Virus record (IMG/VR): IMGVR_UViG_3300030329_002408
Span: 1-30,685 of that record
Source: a virus
Length of the DNA: 30,685 nt
Direction: 5' to 3' (one strand)
Positions 16,499 through 25,616 of this stretch are shown here, piece by piece. Position 1 is the stretch's first letter; each line of letters starts with the position of its first letter. Below the pieces are notes generated by a model that saw only the letters and a list, made by a program, of their open reading frames with translations, did no database searches and was not told the origin of the DNA. The position numbers and the translations under genes were made by a program.

Positions 16499-16930
16499 AT
16501 GGCTGTAAATTTTACTAACAACTGGAAGAATATTATTGATAAATTAGAGTACACTATTCGTAATGAATTTAAGGGTGCTTTGCCAGTTTACAGAGGTAAT
16601 AAAGCTCCTGCGGGTACAACCTACCTACAACTGAATCCTGTTGGATCGGAGCTTTTGGAGTATAATGTAAACTCTGAAACACGGGAATTTACCATACAAA
16701 TTGTTTATTATTTTTTAGAGGCTAATGTGAAAGATAGTGCTTTAGATCACATTCTTCGCACAGTTTCACGAATAGAGGCTTTAATACATGACAATGTAAG
16801 CATGACACTTGCAGATAGCACCCAAGCGTTTAATTGTAGGATGCAATCAACAGAGTTAAATGCAGGAGATGATGACATGTATGTTGTTGAGTGGGAATAC
16901 AAATGTATGCACTTAGGTAACACAGATTAG
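16499..16930 (+). CDS. Putative tail terminator / neck protein (143 aa)
   Basis: A protein of 143 residues with an N-terminal helix, then a beta-rich core ('REFTIQIVYYF') and a helix with 'RIEALIHDN', ending in 'VVEWEYKCMH'. Length, alpha/beta order and position between the connector and tail tube genes fit tail terminator proteins, which cap the tail tube and join it to the neck. No sequence signature is strong enough for more. The SD is weak (AAGG). Confidence 0.6.
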   Translation: MAVNFTNNWKNIIDKLEYTIRNEFKGALPVYRGNKAPAGTTYLQLNPVGSELLEYNVNSETREFTIQIVYYFLEANVKDSALDHILRTVSRIEALIHDNVSMTLADSTQAFNCRMQSTELNAGDDDMYVVEWEYKCMHLGNTD

Positions 16931-16937
16931 GAGATAT

Positions 16938-17123
16938 ATGAAGATAAAATTAATTGATAAAAAGAATCCAATAACTGCTATGTGGTGCTTTAAAAACGCA
17001 GGTTATTGTTCTACTTTAATTGATGAAATAAATTCTGGAAAGCAAGTGTCGGTGGATAGGATACCAAAGGCTGCTTTAGAATATGTTGAAGAAATAAAAA
17101 CAAAGAAAAAAGGAGATAAATAA
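16938..17123 (+). CDS. Small protein (61 aa) before the tail tube gene
   Basis: A short basic protein with 'MWCFKNAGYCSTLIDEINSG' in the middle and a Lys-rich end. It has a perfect AGGAGA SD 5 bases upstream of its ATG, and its TAA overlaps the tail tube ATG by one base. There is no membrane segment. The function is not known; the layout resembles the 53-residue gene after the capsid gene (small fold plus Lys-rich tail). Confidence 0.65.
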   Translation: MKIKLIDKKNPITAMWCFKNAGYCSTLIDEINSGKQVSVDRIPKAALEYVEEIKTKKKGDK

Positions 17124-18139
17124 TGGCTATTGATACTAATGCTTATTCACCGAAGCAGTTTATGTTTCTTGTTGCAGAGCAAGATGATTTTGGCACACAT
17201 GCTGCTGATGAAACTTCGCCTAATAATAATTTTTTAGCACTTGATGTGGATTCTGTTGGAAGTCCCTCTTTAAATGTAAATCAAGTTCTTGACCATAGGA
17301 CTGGAAGTCGTGTTCTGCAAGCAACTGATTTTTTTCAAGATAATAAAGCTAAAGTTACTGAGATTACTATAAGTGGAACTGCTAATACTGAAACTTTAGA
17401 TTTGCTATTGTCACATATAACTTTAGATGCTTCTGTTCCGTATGCGATGGCTTCAAATGCAGGAGGGGCTACATTTACGACTGCGACAACAAACCAAACA
17501 GATCAACAAATATTATCTATTGTATATAGGTCGCCTTCAAGTGGCAATGATTTATCATTTAAAGATTGCTTTATGACGAGCATTACTTTAAATGGAGATA
17601 TGGGTACTGAAGGTGGCAGAATAAAGTATTCTGCAACTTTTAAGACTGGCAGTTTGCCTACCGATCTTACTGATGCTCAAACTACTGTAGATACTGCAAT
17701 AACTGCTAATAATTATTATATGAGTAGTTGGGATGCAGATGATAGAATAGTTGCTGGTATTGCAAATTGCCTTGTTAATTCTTTTTCTTTAACGATTGAA
17801 AATGATGCGGTATTTGCTGGAGTTACAAGCACAGGATATGAACAAGTTGCAAGAATAGGCGAAGTATCTGCTATTGCTGATTTTAATATTAAATATGATG
17901 CTAACACAGATGTTTTATTTGAGAACTTTCACGATCAGGTAACTGGACAATCTGAGGGTGCTACCTTAATGGCTACAGATGCAACACCTTCAGATGGAGA
18001 ATTTGAGTTTAAATTTGCAAGTTCCGTTATGACCAATGTTGCCTTTTCTGAAGGGGATATGATGGCGTTAGATGTATCTGTAAAGGCTGTTGGAGCAGGT
18101 ACTGGATCATCTACAGAGCTATTTGAGGTTTCCTGCTAA
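17123..18139 (+). CDS. Major tail protein (tail tube)
   Basis: This 338-residue beta-rich protein lies directly before the tail chaperone and tape measure genes, the fixed position of the tail tube protein. It has alternating strands with 'VTEITISGTANTETLDLLLS' early, 'SITLNGDMGTEGGRIKYSATF' in the middle (typical of tube proteins, where a strand pair with 'G-L' patterns repeats), and 'SLTIENDAVF' followed by 'FNIKYDANT' later. A hexameric ring of this protein repeats to build the tail. The SD is AAGGAG. The call is by position and secondary-structure pattern. Confidence 0.82.
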   Translation: MAIDTNAYSPKQFMFLVAEQDDFGTHAADETSPNNNFLALDVDSVGSPSLNVNQVLDHRTGSRVLQATDFFQDNKAKVTEITISGTANTETLDLLLSHITLDASVPYAMASNAGGATFTTATTNQTDQQILSIVYRSPSSGNDLSFKDCFMTSITLNGDMGTEGGRIKYSATFKTGSLPTDLTDAQTTVDTAITANNYYMSSWDADDRIVAGIANCLVNSFSLTIENDAVFAGVTSTGYEQVARIGEVSAIADFNIKYDANTDVLFENFHDQVTGQSEGATLMATDATPSDGEFEFKFASSVMTNVAFSEGDMMALDVSVKAVGAGTGSSTELFEVSC

Positions 18140-18429
18140 TGGAAAAATTAAAACTAAAATCAGGGCGTGAAATTAACATTAAGGATGTAACTCTTGACGA
18201 AAGAGATGAAATGCTTGATAGTGTTGAGTACATATACGATGACAAAGGTAATGTAAGTGGGGTGAAAATGATGCACTCCACCATTACCAAATGGCTACGA
18301 AACGGATTAAATGGTCAAGCAACTGATGAGTTCATTCTTGGTTTAACATTTGAAGAAAGAACGGAAATCTTCCTCAAGATGCAAGAAAAGCTGATAACGG
18401 GGGAAGGGAACGCCTCCAACTTGAGTTAA
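18139..18429 (+). CDS. Tail assembly chaperone, short (G-type) product
   Basis: A 96-residue protein lying between tail tube and tape measure, in the position of lambda gpG. It is charged and mostly helical ('LDERDEMLDSVEYIYDDKG', 'LTFEERTEIFLKMQEKL'). Its last 26 codons overlap an open reading frame in the -1 register that continues for about 140 codons with no good start of its own, which is the arrangement of frameshifted chaperones G and GT. These proteins wrap the tape measure during tail assembly and are not in the virion. The ATG overlaps the tube stop by 1 base. Confidence 0.8.
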   Translation: MEKLKLKSGREINIKDVTLDERDEMLDSVEYIYDDKGNVSGVKMMHSTITKWLRNGLNGQATDEFILGLTFEERTEIFLKMQEKLITGEGNASNLS

Positions 18430-18455
18430 ACATACATGCGGAAGTGTGTGGAGGC
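18399..18455 (+). promoter_or_regulatory. Candidate -1 programmed ribosomal frameshift signal
   Basis: Zero-frame codons here read ACG GGG GAA. The run of five G at 18399-18403 lets the tRNA on GGG slip back one base onto GGG without mismatch; the A-site pairing (GAA to GGA) is not perfect. A spacer of 6 bases follows, then arms GCCTCCA (18412-18418) and TGGAGGC (18449-18455). Next to them ACTT (18419-18422) can pair with AAGT (18442-18445), extending the stem. The zero-frame stop (18427-18429) lies in the loop. Slippery run, 6-base spacer and stem match the known layout of such signals. Confidence 0.7.
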
Positions 18456-18854
18456 TGTAGATTTCATACATATCCGTATGATGCACAACTTCCTGTTCGC
18501 ATTAATGGGGAATATGAAACACGCACATTTGAGTGCGATGAAGATGTATGGGAAATAATTGATTTATTAATAGACGAGGCTAAGGAGTTTAATGAACAAG
18601 GCAAACAGTTTGACATCGCAAAATCCGTCAATGCTCAGTTGCCTTTTTTTTGTTGTAGAAATGTTGTGCAATCAAGAGAAATGCAGAAAGACATTGAAAG
18701 ATATGTTTATTGTCAGCAGTTTGGAATTTCTCCGTATCAGGGGAGCTATGGAGATCAACCTGCGAAATGGGTGGACAGAGCTTTCACCATTAAGAATGTT
18801 CTCGCTAAAAAAGAAAAGGATCAAATAGATGGCGCAAGAAAAGATAATAATTAA
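18402..18854 (+). CDS. Tail assembly chaperone, -1 frame extension (T part of GT fusion)
   Basis: This reading frame is open from 18354 to 18854 in the -1 register relative to the upstream gene. It contains no ATG before the conserved-looking part; the first in-frame start is a GTG at 18444 with a poor SD, and starting there would discard 'LQLELNIHAEV', which reads as real protein. A shift at the G-run gives a fusion of about 238 residues (88 from the first gene and 150 from this one). The extension has paired cysteines ('VCGGCRF' and later 'FFCCRN') and a helical middle ('VWEIIDLLIDEAKEF'). It overlaps the tape measure start by 26 bases. Confidence 0.75.
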   Translation, partial: GRERLQLELNIHAEVCGGCRFHTYPYDAQLPVRINGEYETRTFECDEDVWEIIDLLIDEAKEFNEQGKQFDIAKSVNAQLPFFCCRNVVQSREMQKDIERYVYCQQFGISPYQGSYGDQPAKWVDRAFTIKNVLAKKEKDQIDGARKDNN

Positions 18855-20598
18855 GTTTGAGCCGAAAGGACATAAACCTTTAATAGCCGCATTAAATCAA
18901 CTTGCTGATGCGCAAAGACGAGCTACAGGGGAAAGTAAAAAACAAGCTAAGGCAGGTGGTATATTAGATACTGGGCATAAAAGGCTTGCTAAAACTAATG
19001 GCATACTTGCCAATTCATTTGCAACTATTCGTTCTAAAATGTTATTGGTATCTTTTGCCATGAGTATGGGTGTTAAGCAACTTATTGGGTTTATAAAACA
19101 ATCTGCTAAGATAGAAGAAATGTCAAGAGCGTTTAATTCATTGTCTGGAGGTGTTGATAGTGCTGTAAATTCAATGCAAAAATTGCAAAGCGCTACAAAT
19201 GGAGCAATGTCCCAATTTGACTTATTACAACAAGCAAATAATGCTTTAATTCTCGGTGTTTCACGAAATTCTAATGAAATGGCTGAAATGTTTGACATTG
19301 CACAGCGTTTAGGTCGTGCATTAGGCAGAGATACAAAATCTTCAGTTGAATCTCTTATAACGGGTATTGGGCGGCAATCCCGTCTTATGTTGGATAATAT
19401 TGGTATCATTGTTAAAGCAGAAAGCGCCTATCAAGCATTTGCTGAAATGATAGGGGTTAATGCAGATCAATTAACTGAAACACAAAGGAAGCAGGCGTTT
19501 TTAAATGCTACAATGGAGGCTGCCCGAATAAAAGTATCTCAATTAAATGAAGAATTACCATCTACTCAATCTTCTCTTGAAAAAGTAACAGCAGCATGGG
19601 AGGATTCTAATGTAGCAATGGGAAACTTTGCCATTACACTATTTAGTTTAGATAAAAATTTACCTCATTTTGCAAGAAGTCTTAGAAGTATTACAAAGGT
19701 AATTGAAGGTCAAAAACTTACATTAATTGACCATAATCAAATATGGCTTAATTTTATAGATAATGCACATCTTCTTACCCCTATTCTTGGGATTTGGGGT
19801 TTTCAGTTAGACAATATAGCTGAAAAGTTTGGCAAAGGTGCAGAATCTACGCAAAATTTATTAGCTACATTGTTAATGTTTGAGGCAATGCCTTCTCCGC
19901 TTGCAAAGTGGGTAGAAGATGGAGAAAGTTTTGAAGATAGACCCTTTCCATTATTATATGATGAAGAGGATATTGAAAATATGTCAGAAGGAGCAAAGCA
20001 AGTTCAAAGAATATTGGCTGAAATGAACGCAGCAACAAAGAAAAATATTGACATAGATAAGATTCACATGGTTAAGAAAATAAAAATATGGGCAGATGGA
20101 ATTTCTACAATAGGTAATATTCTTGATCTTAATTCAAAAAATTCTAAACATGTTGCAAACATACAGGCTCTCGCTTCAGTTGTTGATGCTTTTGCAATGG
20201 CTCAAACAGCATCTATGCAAGCAGCAAAAAATCCAATGACAATTCCATTCCCTGCTTACCCTTCTACGATTTATGGTATTACTCTTGCTAAAGGATTGGC
20301 TCAGGCTGCTGCCACTAAGGCTGCTGCTGATAAGATGGAACAAGGAGGTCTTATAGGTGGGCGCAGACATTCGCAGGGTGGTACAATGATAGAAGCAGAG
20401 CAGGGTGAGTTCATAATGAGCAGAAGCGCAGTAGAAAGCATAGGAATAGAAAACCTCAACAGAATGAATCAAGGTGGTGGCGGTGCTGTAACTGTAAACG
20501 TATCAGGAAATGTATTATCGCAGGACTTCGTTGAGGGTGAACTTGCAGAAAACATTAAAGAGGCAGTTCGCAGGGGAACTGATTTCGGTATTAGTTAA
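18829..20598 (+). CDS. Tape measure protein
   Basis: This 589-residue, largely helical protein sets tail length. It has a long Ala/Gln/Ser-rich helical N-terminal half with a hydrophobic stretch at about residues 68-82 ('SKMLLVSFAMSMGVKQLIGF'), then 'LLDNIGIIVK'-type segments. The Ala-rich region (about 440-500) ends in 'GGLIGGRRHSQGG', followed by 'EQGEFIMSRSAVE' (about 505-545); that Gly-rich stretch and 'G-FI-S--A' pattern is a standard tape measure C-terminus. At about 1.5 angstrom per helical residue the tail would be around 85-90 nm, an estimate only. The ATG lies inside the end of the chaperone frame. Confidence 0.88.
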   Translation: MAQEKIIIKFEPKGHKPLIAALNQLADAQRRATGESKKQAKAGGILDTGHKRLAKTNGILANSFATIRSKMLLVSFAMSMGVKQLIGFIKQSAKIEEMSRAFNSLSGGVDSAVNSMQKLQSATNGAMSQFDLLQQANNALILGVSRNSNEMAEMFDIAQRLGRALGRDTKSSVESLITGIGRQSRLMLDNIGIIVKAESAYQAFAEMIGVNADQLTETQRKQAFLNATMEAARIKVSQLNEELPSTQSSLEKVTAAWEDSNVAMGNFAITLFSLDKNLPHFARSLRSITKVIEGQKLTLIDHNQIWLNFIDNAHLLTPILGIWGFQLDNIAEKFGKGAESTQNLLATLLMFEAMPSPLAKWVEDGESFEDRPFPLLYDEEDIENMSEGAKQVQRILAEMNAATKKNIDIDKIHMVKKIKIWADGISTIGNILDLNSKNSKHVANIQALASVVDAFAMAQTASMQAAKNPMTIPFPAYPSTIYGITLAKGLAQAAATKAAADKMEQGGLIGGRRHSQGGTMIEAEQGEFIMSRSAVESIGIENLNRMNQGGGGAVTVNVSGNVLSQDFVEGELAENIKEAVRRGTDFGIS

Positions 20599-23500
20599 TG
20601 GGCTTTAACGAGGACATACAATCAAGAGATACAAATCTATTTCCCATAGTAGGAATTGGTGAAGATATAAAAATATCCACTAATTCTGTTACTGTTGGCG
20701 ACAATTACTATAAACCACTCTTATTAAATGTTCCATCACTAAAAGAATCCATCGACATTGAGGAAAGGAAATACAAAATTTCCAATCTGAATTTATCACT
20801 CTCAAATTTTCCACACGAGGGTGTCCGCTTTAGTGAAATGGTGGAGGATTCATCTCTAATCAACAAAGTGGTAGATATTTCTTGGGTAGGGCAAAGTAAT
20901 GAGCCTTACCTAATATACAAAGGGCAAATTCGCAGATATACTCACGATGATGAGAAAGTGACATTAGTTGTAGAGGATCGTAGCCAATCAAAATTGCACA
21001 AGGATTTACCATTGTCTAATTTGGATGGTAATCAAGTACCTGAAAAATATAAAAACAAACCGATTCCCATTGTCTATGGCAAGGTAACAGGAAGCCCATG
21101 TGTTATTGTCGAATCTCCTTTTGCGAGTGAAGAATATTTAGGTGGAAATAGGATTGTGATGAAGGTAGATGAGGATTCGAGGGTAAATGTGGATGGAGAT
21201 CATGGATTAAAATTATATGAATCTAAATATATTAGCATACCAAGTGTTGCAAGAAAAAAGGATTTTACTGGATATGGACATGAAACAGGCAATCAATGGA
21301 TTGCTGAAAATAATGAAATAATTTTTACTTTAGGAGATGCAGTATATGCTGAATCAGGTGATGGAATGCCAATTAATGCAATAGAAAATAACATGATTAT
21401 TGCCCATGATGTTGCATATCCCATAGAAGCATTACCTGTAAATGAGGGAACTGGTGGTGCGAATTTGCCAAACAATACAAACACAACAGTAATCATGAAA
21501 CCATCCGAATATATGCCAAGCGGTAAAATGATTACCATATCAGGAACGAAGTATTATGATGCCAATTTGGATGAATTTGATGGAAGTTCACGCACGACGG
21601 ATTATTGCGAACATTGGGGAATTGGCAATGATGACATGCAAAACTTTGATGATACATTTAACAGGAATCAATTGCAATGTTCATTTAAAACGGATGTGAT
21701 TACCCCAAGTGATTTAGTTACAGAGGCAGGGTATTTAAATGCTTATTGTGAAACTCATGTGCATAATGTGTCATTTTTCACTTCAGCATCTTCAAAAATT
21801 AGAATCCATATAAGATTTGGTGGAAATACGTGGATAACCCATCCTAATGGCGACCTCCCCTTTGCAACTATTGATCCGGGTGTTGATGATGCAGGTTGGA
21901 TAAATCACATAAACGATTATAGAACACACGCTTTTGGGGCAGGTTCAAATAATATACATGATGGAGATTATTATCTTGATTATGATGAATGGCTTGGTTT
22001 TGAATTAGGCACATATAGAGAACTTGGTTTATATACAAAATTCAAAGTAACTGGCAGTACTTGGAGTTCAAATGGTGCATTGGCAATGTCATTGGAATTT
22101 CCATACATATACATAAACCATTGGATGTTAATTGACAAGATGCGAGAACAAGACTATTTTGCCAATGTAAATGGAAGATTGCATGAAGATAGAACAGCCC
22201 CAAGTATTATTGCGGACATATTGGCAAATGAATTGAATGATTTTGATGCTTTGGCAAGGATTGAAGAATTTAATGCCATTGAGCATTATTCTGATTGGAA
22301 ATATGATTTTTGCATAAATGAAAAAGTAAACTCAAAGAAATTAATTGAAACATTAGGTTCAGCATCTCCATTTTTGCCAAGATATGGAAATTCAGGAGAG
22401 TTTAAATTTGATGTAATCACGGAAACATACAAGGTGGGTGATGCGGATGTGGAGATAAAAGAGGAAGATTGCATAAAATGGTCATACACAAGAACGCCCA
22501 TTGAGGATGTTTATACCAAGATTAAATTCAAATATGATTGGAATTTCGGTAGAGGTGAATTTGATGGATTCCATGAATTAGACGTAACACAATTAGAACA
22601 ATTCAATGCAAATCAAGAATATTTTAATTATTATGGAATCAACATGGATGATAATATACTTGAAATTGATGATGATAGGGGTAAATTCATAAGAGATAAA
22701 GAAACAGCCGAGAAATACGTAAAATGGCTCTTATATTGGCATTGCAATCAACATCTCAAGATTAAAGTTAGGCTTCCCCTTAAACATTTAGGTACGGAGG
22801 TGGGAAACATCATCGTATTTGATAAGATACTTGGTGATATAAAGCCTTATGGCATTGATTATTCGCAAGATGCTTCTTATGTAGATGATAATGGAAATAC
22901 TCTTGAAGGATTTGAAATAAACAAACAACAATCATATCCTGTCTTTTTATGCACAAGCACCAATAAAACATTGGAATATATTGAAATTGAGATGATTCAG
23001 ATGCACAATTTATCTGATTCTGCTTTTCCATCTGATTGGGTAGGTGGATCAATGGCATTATCACAATATGGTGAAACAGCATGGAACTTTAATTCGGATG
23101 CGGATTATAGTGATGGAAGTGAAATTTATCCAAGTGATTTTGTTGTTTGGAATAAATGTCCTATTGAAATACATCCTGCGTATTCTTCGGAGGATGATAG
23201 TAGTGTTGATGTTTCAACAAATTATATAGGTAATCTTGAGATTGGAGCATTTCAAGCAAATGATTTGAATGATCCAGTTTTAGATGCGGAATATATTGAA
23301 GGAACTCCATATTATTTTTGGTTAATGCAGGATACATTAGGATTAGGTGATTATCCTCTAAAAATTTATCTTGTTTCGGAATGCACTTGGCAGAATAGTA
23401 TTCCACACGAAATTACTTTATTAAAATTAGAAAATAGTGATGGTGATTTTATTTCAAGTGCTTTGGTTGATGAAAACCTTGAACTTCCAATAACAAATGC

Positions 23501-24032
23501 AATGCTTGAAAATATTGATACAATGGATTTAGTCATCAAGGTATTTTTCAAAACAGATGCTACGTTTGCAGGAACATCACAATTAAGGATGCAGATAGCA
23601 GATCATGGGGTTGATTGGTTTTCAGAATCATTTGATGTTTCATCTTTAGACTTTGTATCTCTTGATGTAGATGTAAACATTGATTTGTCAAATATTTATG
23701 AGGTTGGTGAATCATTTACGGAAAAAGAAAGCATCATTACATTGACTGGCGTATTGCCTGACATGGATGGATTTGTTGAGTTTACAAAAAATATCAACTT
23801 AAAGTATGTAGAGCCACATCCATTTGATTTTAATCAAGATGGGTTTTTGGATTGGGATGACCATACTTGGATTATTGACAATGCTATTCCTGAAGGTGCA
23901 AATATACATTCCAATGAAGGATATTCTGAAGAATATGACATATTTAATATGGGCGAAGATTCTTTTACTTGGTATGTTACACTTTGGGGCTTTGGTATTC
24001 TTATTGGTAATTATTTGGTGGGAAATGAATAA
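20598..24032 (+). CDS. Large tail tip protein (1144 aa) with dockerin-like calcium loop
   Basis: This is the first gene after the tape measure, where the distal tail and hub proteins are coded. The N-terminal 170 residues ('YKISNLNLSLSNFPHEGVRF', 'YLIYKGQIRRYTHDDEKVTL', 'IPIVYGKVTG') look like hub or baseplate beta domains. Residues about 600-800 ('FINEKV' region, 'IKWSYTRTPIEDVYTKIKF', 'LPLKHLGTEVGNIIVFD') resemble the central tail-hub fold, in which late strands read 'DVGDIV'. Near the C-terminus D1077-x-N1079-x-D1081-G-x-x-D1085-x-x-D1088 matches a dockerin/EF-hand calcium loop. The protein is strongly acidic. There is no peptidase motif that I can name. The ATG overlaps the tape measure stop by 1 base. 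Confidence 0.75.
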   Translation: MGFNEDIQSRDTNLFPIVGIGEDIKISTNSVTVGDNYYKPLLLNVPSLKESIDIEERKYKISNLNLSLSNFPHEGVRFSEMVEDSSLINKVVDISWVGQSNEPYLIYKGQIRRYTHDDEKVTLVVEDRSQSKLHKDLPLSNLDGNQVPEKYKNKPIPIVYGKVTGSPCVIVESPFASEEYLGGNRIVMKVDEDSRVNVDGDHGLKLYESKYISIPSVARKKDFTGYGHETGNQWIAENNEIIFTLGDAVYAESGDGMPINAIENNMIIAHDVAYPIEALPVNEGTGGANLPNNTNTTVIMKPSEYMPSGKMITISGTKYYDANLDEFDGSSRTTDYCEHWGIGNDDMQNFDDTFNRNQLQCSFKTDVITPSDLVTEAGYLNAYCETHVHNVSFFTSASSKIRIHIRFGGNTWITHPNGDLPFATIDPGVDDAGWINHINDYRTHAFGAGSNNIHDGDYYLDYDEWLGFELGTYRELGLYTKFKVTGSTWSSNGALAMSLEFPYIYINHWMLIDKMREQDYFANVNGRLHEDRTAPSIIADILANELNDFDALARIEEFNAIEHYSDWKYDFCINEKVNSKKLIETLGSASPFLPRYGNSGEFKFDVITETYKVGDADVEIKEEDCIKWSYTRTPIEDVYTKIKFKYDWNFGRGEFDGFHELDVTQLEQFNANQEYFNYYGINMDDNILEIDDDRGKFIRDKETAEKYVKWLLYWHCNQHLKIKVRLPLKHLGTEVGNIIVFDKILGDIKPYGIDYSQDASYVDDNGNTLEGFEINKQQSYPVFLCTSTNKTLEYIEIEMIQMHNLSDSAFPSDWVGGSMALSQYGETAWNFNSDADYSDGSEIYPSDFVVWNKCPIEIHPAYSSEDDSSVDVSTNYIGNLEIGAFQANDLNDPVLDAEYIEGTPYYFWLMQDTLGLGDYPLKIYLVSECTWQNSIPHEITLLKLENSDGDFISSALVDENLELPITNAMLENIDTMDLVIKVFFKTDATFAGTSQLRMQIADHGVDWFSESFDVSSLDFVSLDVDVNIDLSNIYEVGESFTEKESIITLTGVLPDMDGFVEFTKNINLKYVEPHPFDFNQDGFLDWDDHTWIIDNAIPEGANIHSNEGYSEEYDIFNMGEDSFTWYVTLWGFGILIGNYLVGNE

Positions 24033-24594
24033 TTTATATTACGGCATGGGTGATTGTTCTGTTCAAGGGGGTGTCCGCCTTGTTGAAATTAAATATAATG
24101 GAAAAGTTAAAATCACCGATAAAACAGGATTTAATCATAGGATTAGAGTAATGAGAAACATGATTGTCATCTTTCCATTACGTGGGTCAGACATATTGAG
24201 TGATTTATTTGAATATGAGGGAGAATTTAAAATAACAGGAGTTAGAGCAATAGGGGTTGATGGTAATTTTGTTCAAATTAACATTAAGAAACAGATGCAC
24301 TATTCTGAATTGATAAATACAAAATCAGAGGACATTACATTAAATTCAGAGGATTTGAGTGCAGGTATCTCTCAAGGCAATCCTGTTTTGGAATCAACAG
24401 TAGACAATGATTTGATAGAGGACTTGCAATCAACTGGAAATTTCTATTTTTCTGATGGGAATCCATATACAGGATTAATGCACTTTCACATAAGTACAGG
24501 AAATGTGATGACAGGTGCAACACATACAAAAGATTCGCAAGTTTTATATGTATTACAATTAACAGGCGATTTAGTTCAAATGGGAGAAATTTAA
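24025..24594 (+). CDS. Tail tip structural protein (189 aa)
   Basis: The start is ATG 24025 with GGTGGGAA just upstream; the frame is open further back, but that part is the shadow of the tail tip gene. Residues 1-100 look like a compact beta domain ('VRLVEIKYNGKVKITDKTGF'). The C-terminal third contains 'YTGLMHFHISTGNVMTGATH', matching a 'Y-G--H-H--G--M-GA-H' motif that I associate with the ends of many marine phage virion proteins. Overlap with the tail tip gene is 8 bases and with the next gene 1 base. It is a virion part at the tail tip by position; the precise role is unknown. Confidence 0.7.
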   Translation: MNNLYYGMGDCSVQGGVRLVEIKYNGKVKITDKTGFNHRIRVMRNMIVIFPLRGSDILSDLFEYEGEFKITGVRAIGVDGNFVQINIKKQMHYSELINTKSEDITLNSEDLSAGISQGNPVLESTVDNDLIEDLQSTGNFYFSDGNPYTGLMHFHISTGNVMTGATHTKDSQVLYVLQLTGDLVQMGEI

Positions 24595-25616
24595 TGGCGT
24601 ATCAACAAGTAGGAACACCAAGATTTTATGTAAATATTTTAGAATGGGGAGCATTGAATGGGGTATTGGAAATAGATGATTTATTTAGAACATTACCAGT
24701 TAATCCTCAAGCATTAGATGACCATACATATCAATTACCTGATATTAAAGCCTACACAAACCAATCATTTATTGCTGTTCTTGGTCATAATTATGGCAAC
24801 TTTGATAATAGTTTTTTTAGGATAGGGCATATTGATGATTATGAAAATATTGTAAACGCTGAAATATCTAATAGCAGACCTAACCCTACTTATAATGGAT
24901 TTAGTATTGCTACATTTACAGGAAATAATGATTTAAATTTATCATTTATTACAGTAGAGGAGGATGATACTTATCTCAATATTGACATTGGATCGATAAT
25001 AATTGGAACATACTACGAAATGCCTCATTCTCCTGATTTGAATTTGTCACTCTCATACGATTATTCAGGCGTTAAGGAGATAACAACTCGTGGAGGGGCA
25101 TCACTTTCAAATTCGTTCTATTCAAAACCTCCAATGTGGGGAGATTTACCTGCTTGGGAATTTAATGCCATTGCTTATGCAGGGGATCAACTGGATACTG
25201 AAGAAATCCAAACAAATGTAAATTATATTCCTGATAGTTTAAAGCCTCTTTCTCGTAGTGGTCGTAGAATATGGGATTTATCCTTTTCCTATCTTGATGA
25301 TGGCGATGTTTTTGGTGCAAATCAAAATATAGGAACATTTACAGGAGATGGAGATGCTGCTGTAGCAGATTACGATGATGGGGATTTAAATTCTAATCGT
25401 GCTTGGTTTGAATATGGAAAAAATCTATTAGGTGATGATAACTTTTATAGCCAAGTCATCCATAAAACAAATGGAGGACAACTGCCATTCATATTTCAGC
25501 CTAATAAGGATGATAATACTAATTTCGCAATAGCAAAAATAGATTCAGGGTTTACCTTTAAGCAGGTTGCCAATGGGGTTTATAATGTGAAAATGAAAAT
25601 TAGGGAAGTCTGGTAG
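24594..25616 (+). CDS. Tail tip or minor tail protein (340 aa), last late gene
   Basis: This acidic, beta-rich protein closes the plus-strand late operon. Segments such as 'FYVNILEWGALNGVLEIDD', 'SFIAVLGHNYGNF' and 'RRIWDLSFSYLDDGDVFG' suggest two beta domains. The C-terminal 'GVYNVKMKIREVW' reads like a strand that ends a distal tail domain. No named family was recognised. Its 3' end overlaps the 3' end of the opposite-strand NinB-like gene by 17 bases, and no terminator hairpin separates them. Confidence 0.7.
   Translation: MAYQQVGTPRFYVNILEWGALNGVLEIDDLFRTLPVNPQALDDHTYQLPDIKAYTNQSFIAVLGHNYGNFDNSFFRIGHIDDYENIVNAEISNSRPNPTYNGFSIATFTGNNDLNLSFITVEEDDTYLNIDIGSIIIGTYYEMPHSPDLNLSLSYDYSGVKEITTRGGASLSNSFYSKPPMWGDLPAWEFNAIAYAGDQLDTEEIQTNVNYIPDSLKPLSRSGRRIWDLSFSYLDDGDVFGANQNIGTFTGDGDAAVADYDDGDLNSNRAWFEYGKNLLGDDNFYSQVIHKTNGGQLPFIFQPNKDDNTNFAIAKIDSGFTFKQVANGVYNVKMKIREVW

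Noticed and set aside
23824-24024. Extended N-terminus of the 189-aa tail tip gene
   Set aside because: The extension overlaps the well-formed C-terminus of the large tail protein in another frame and has no SD; ATG 24025 has one.
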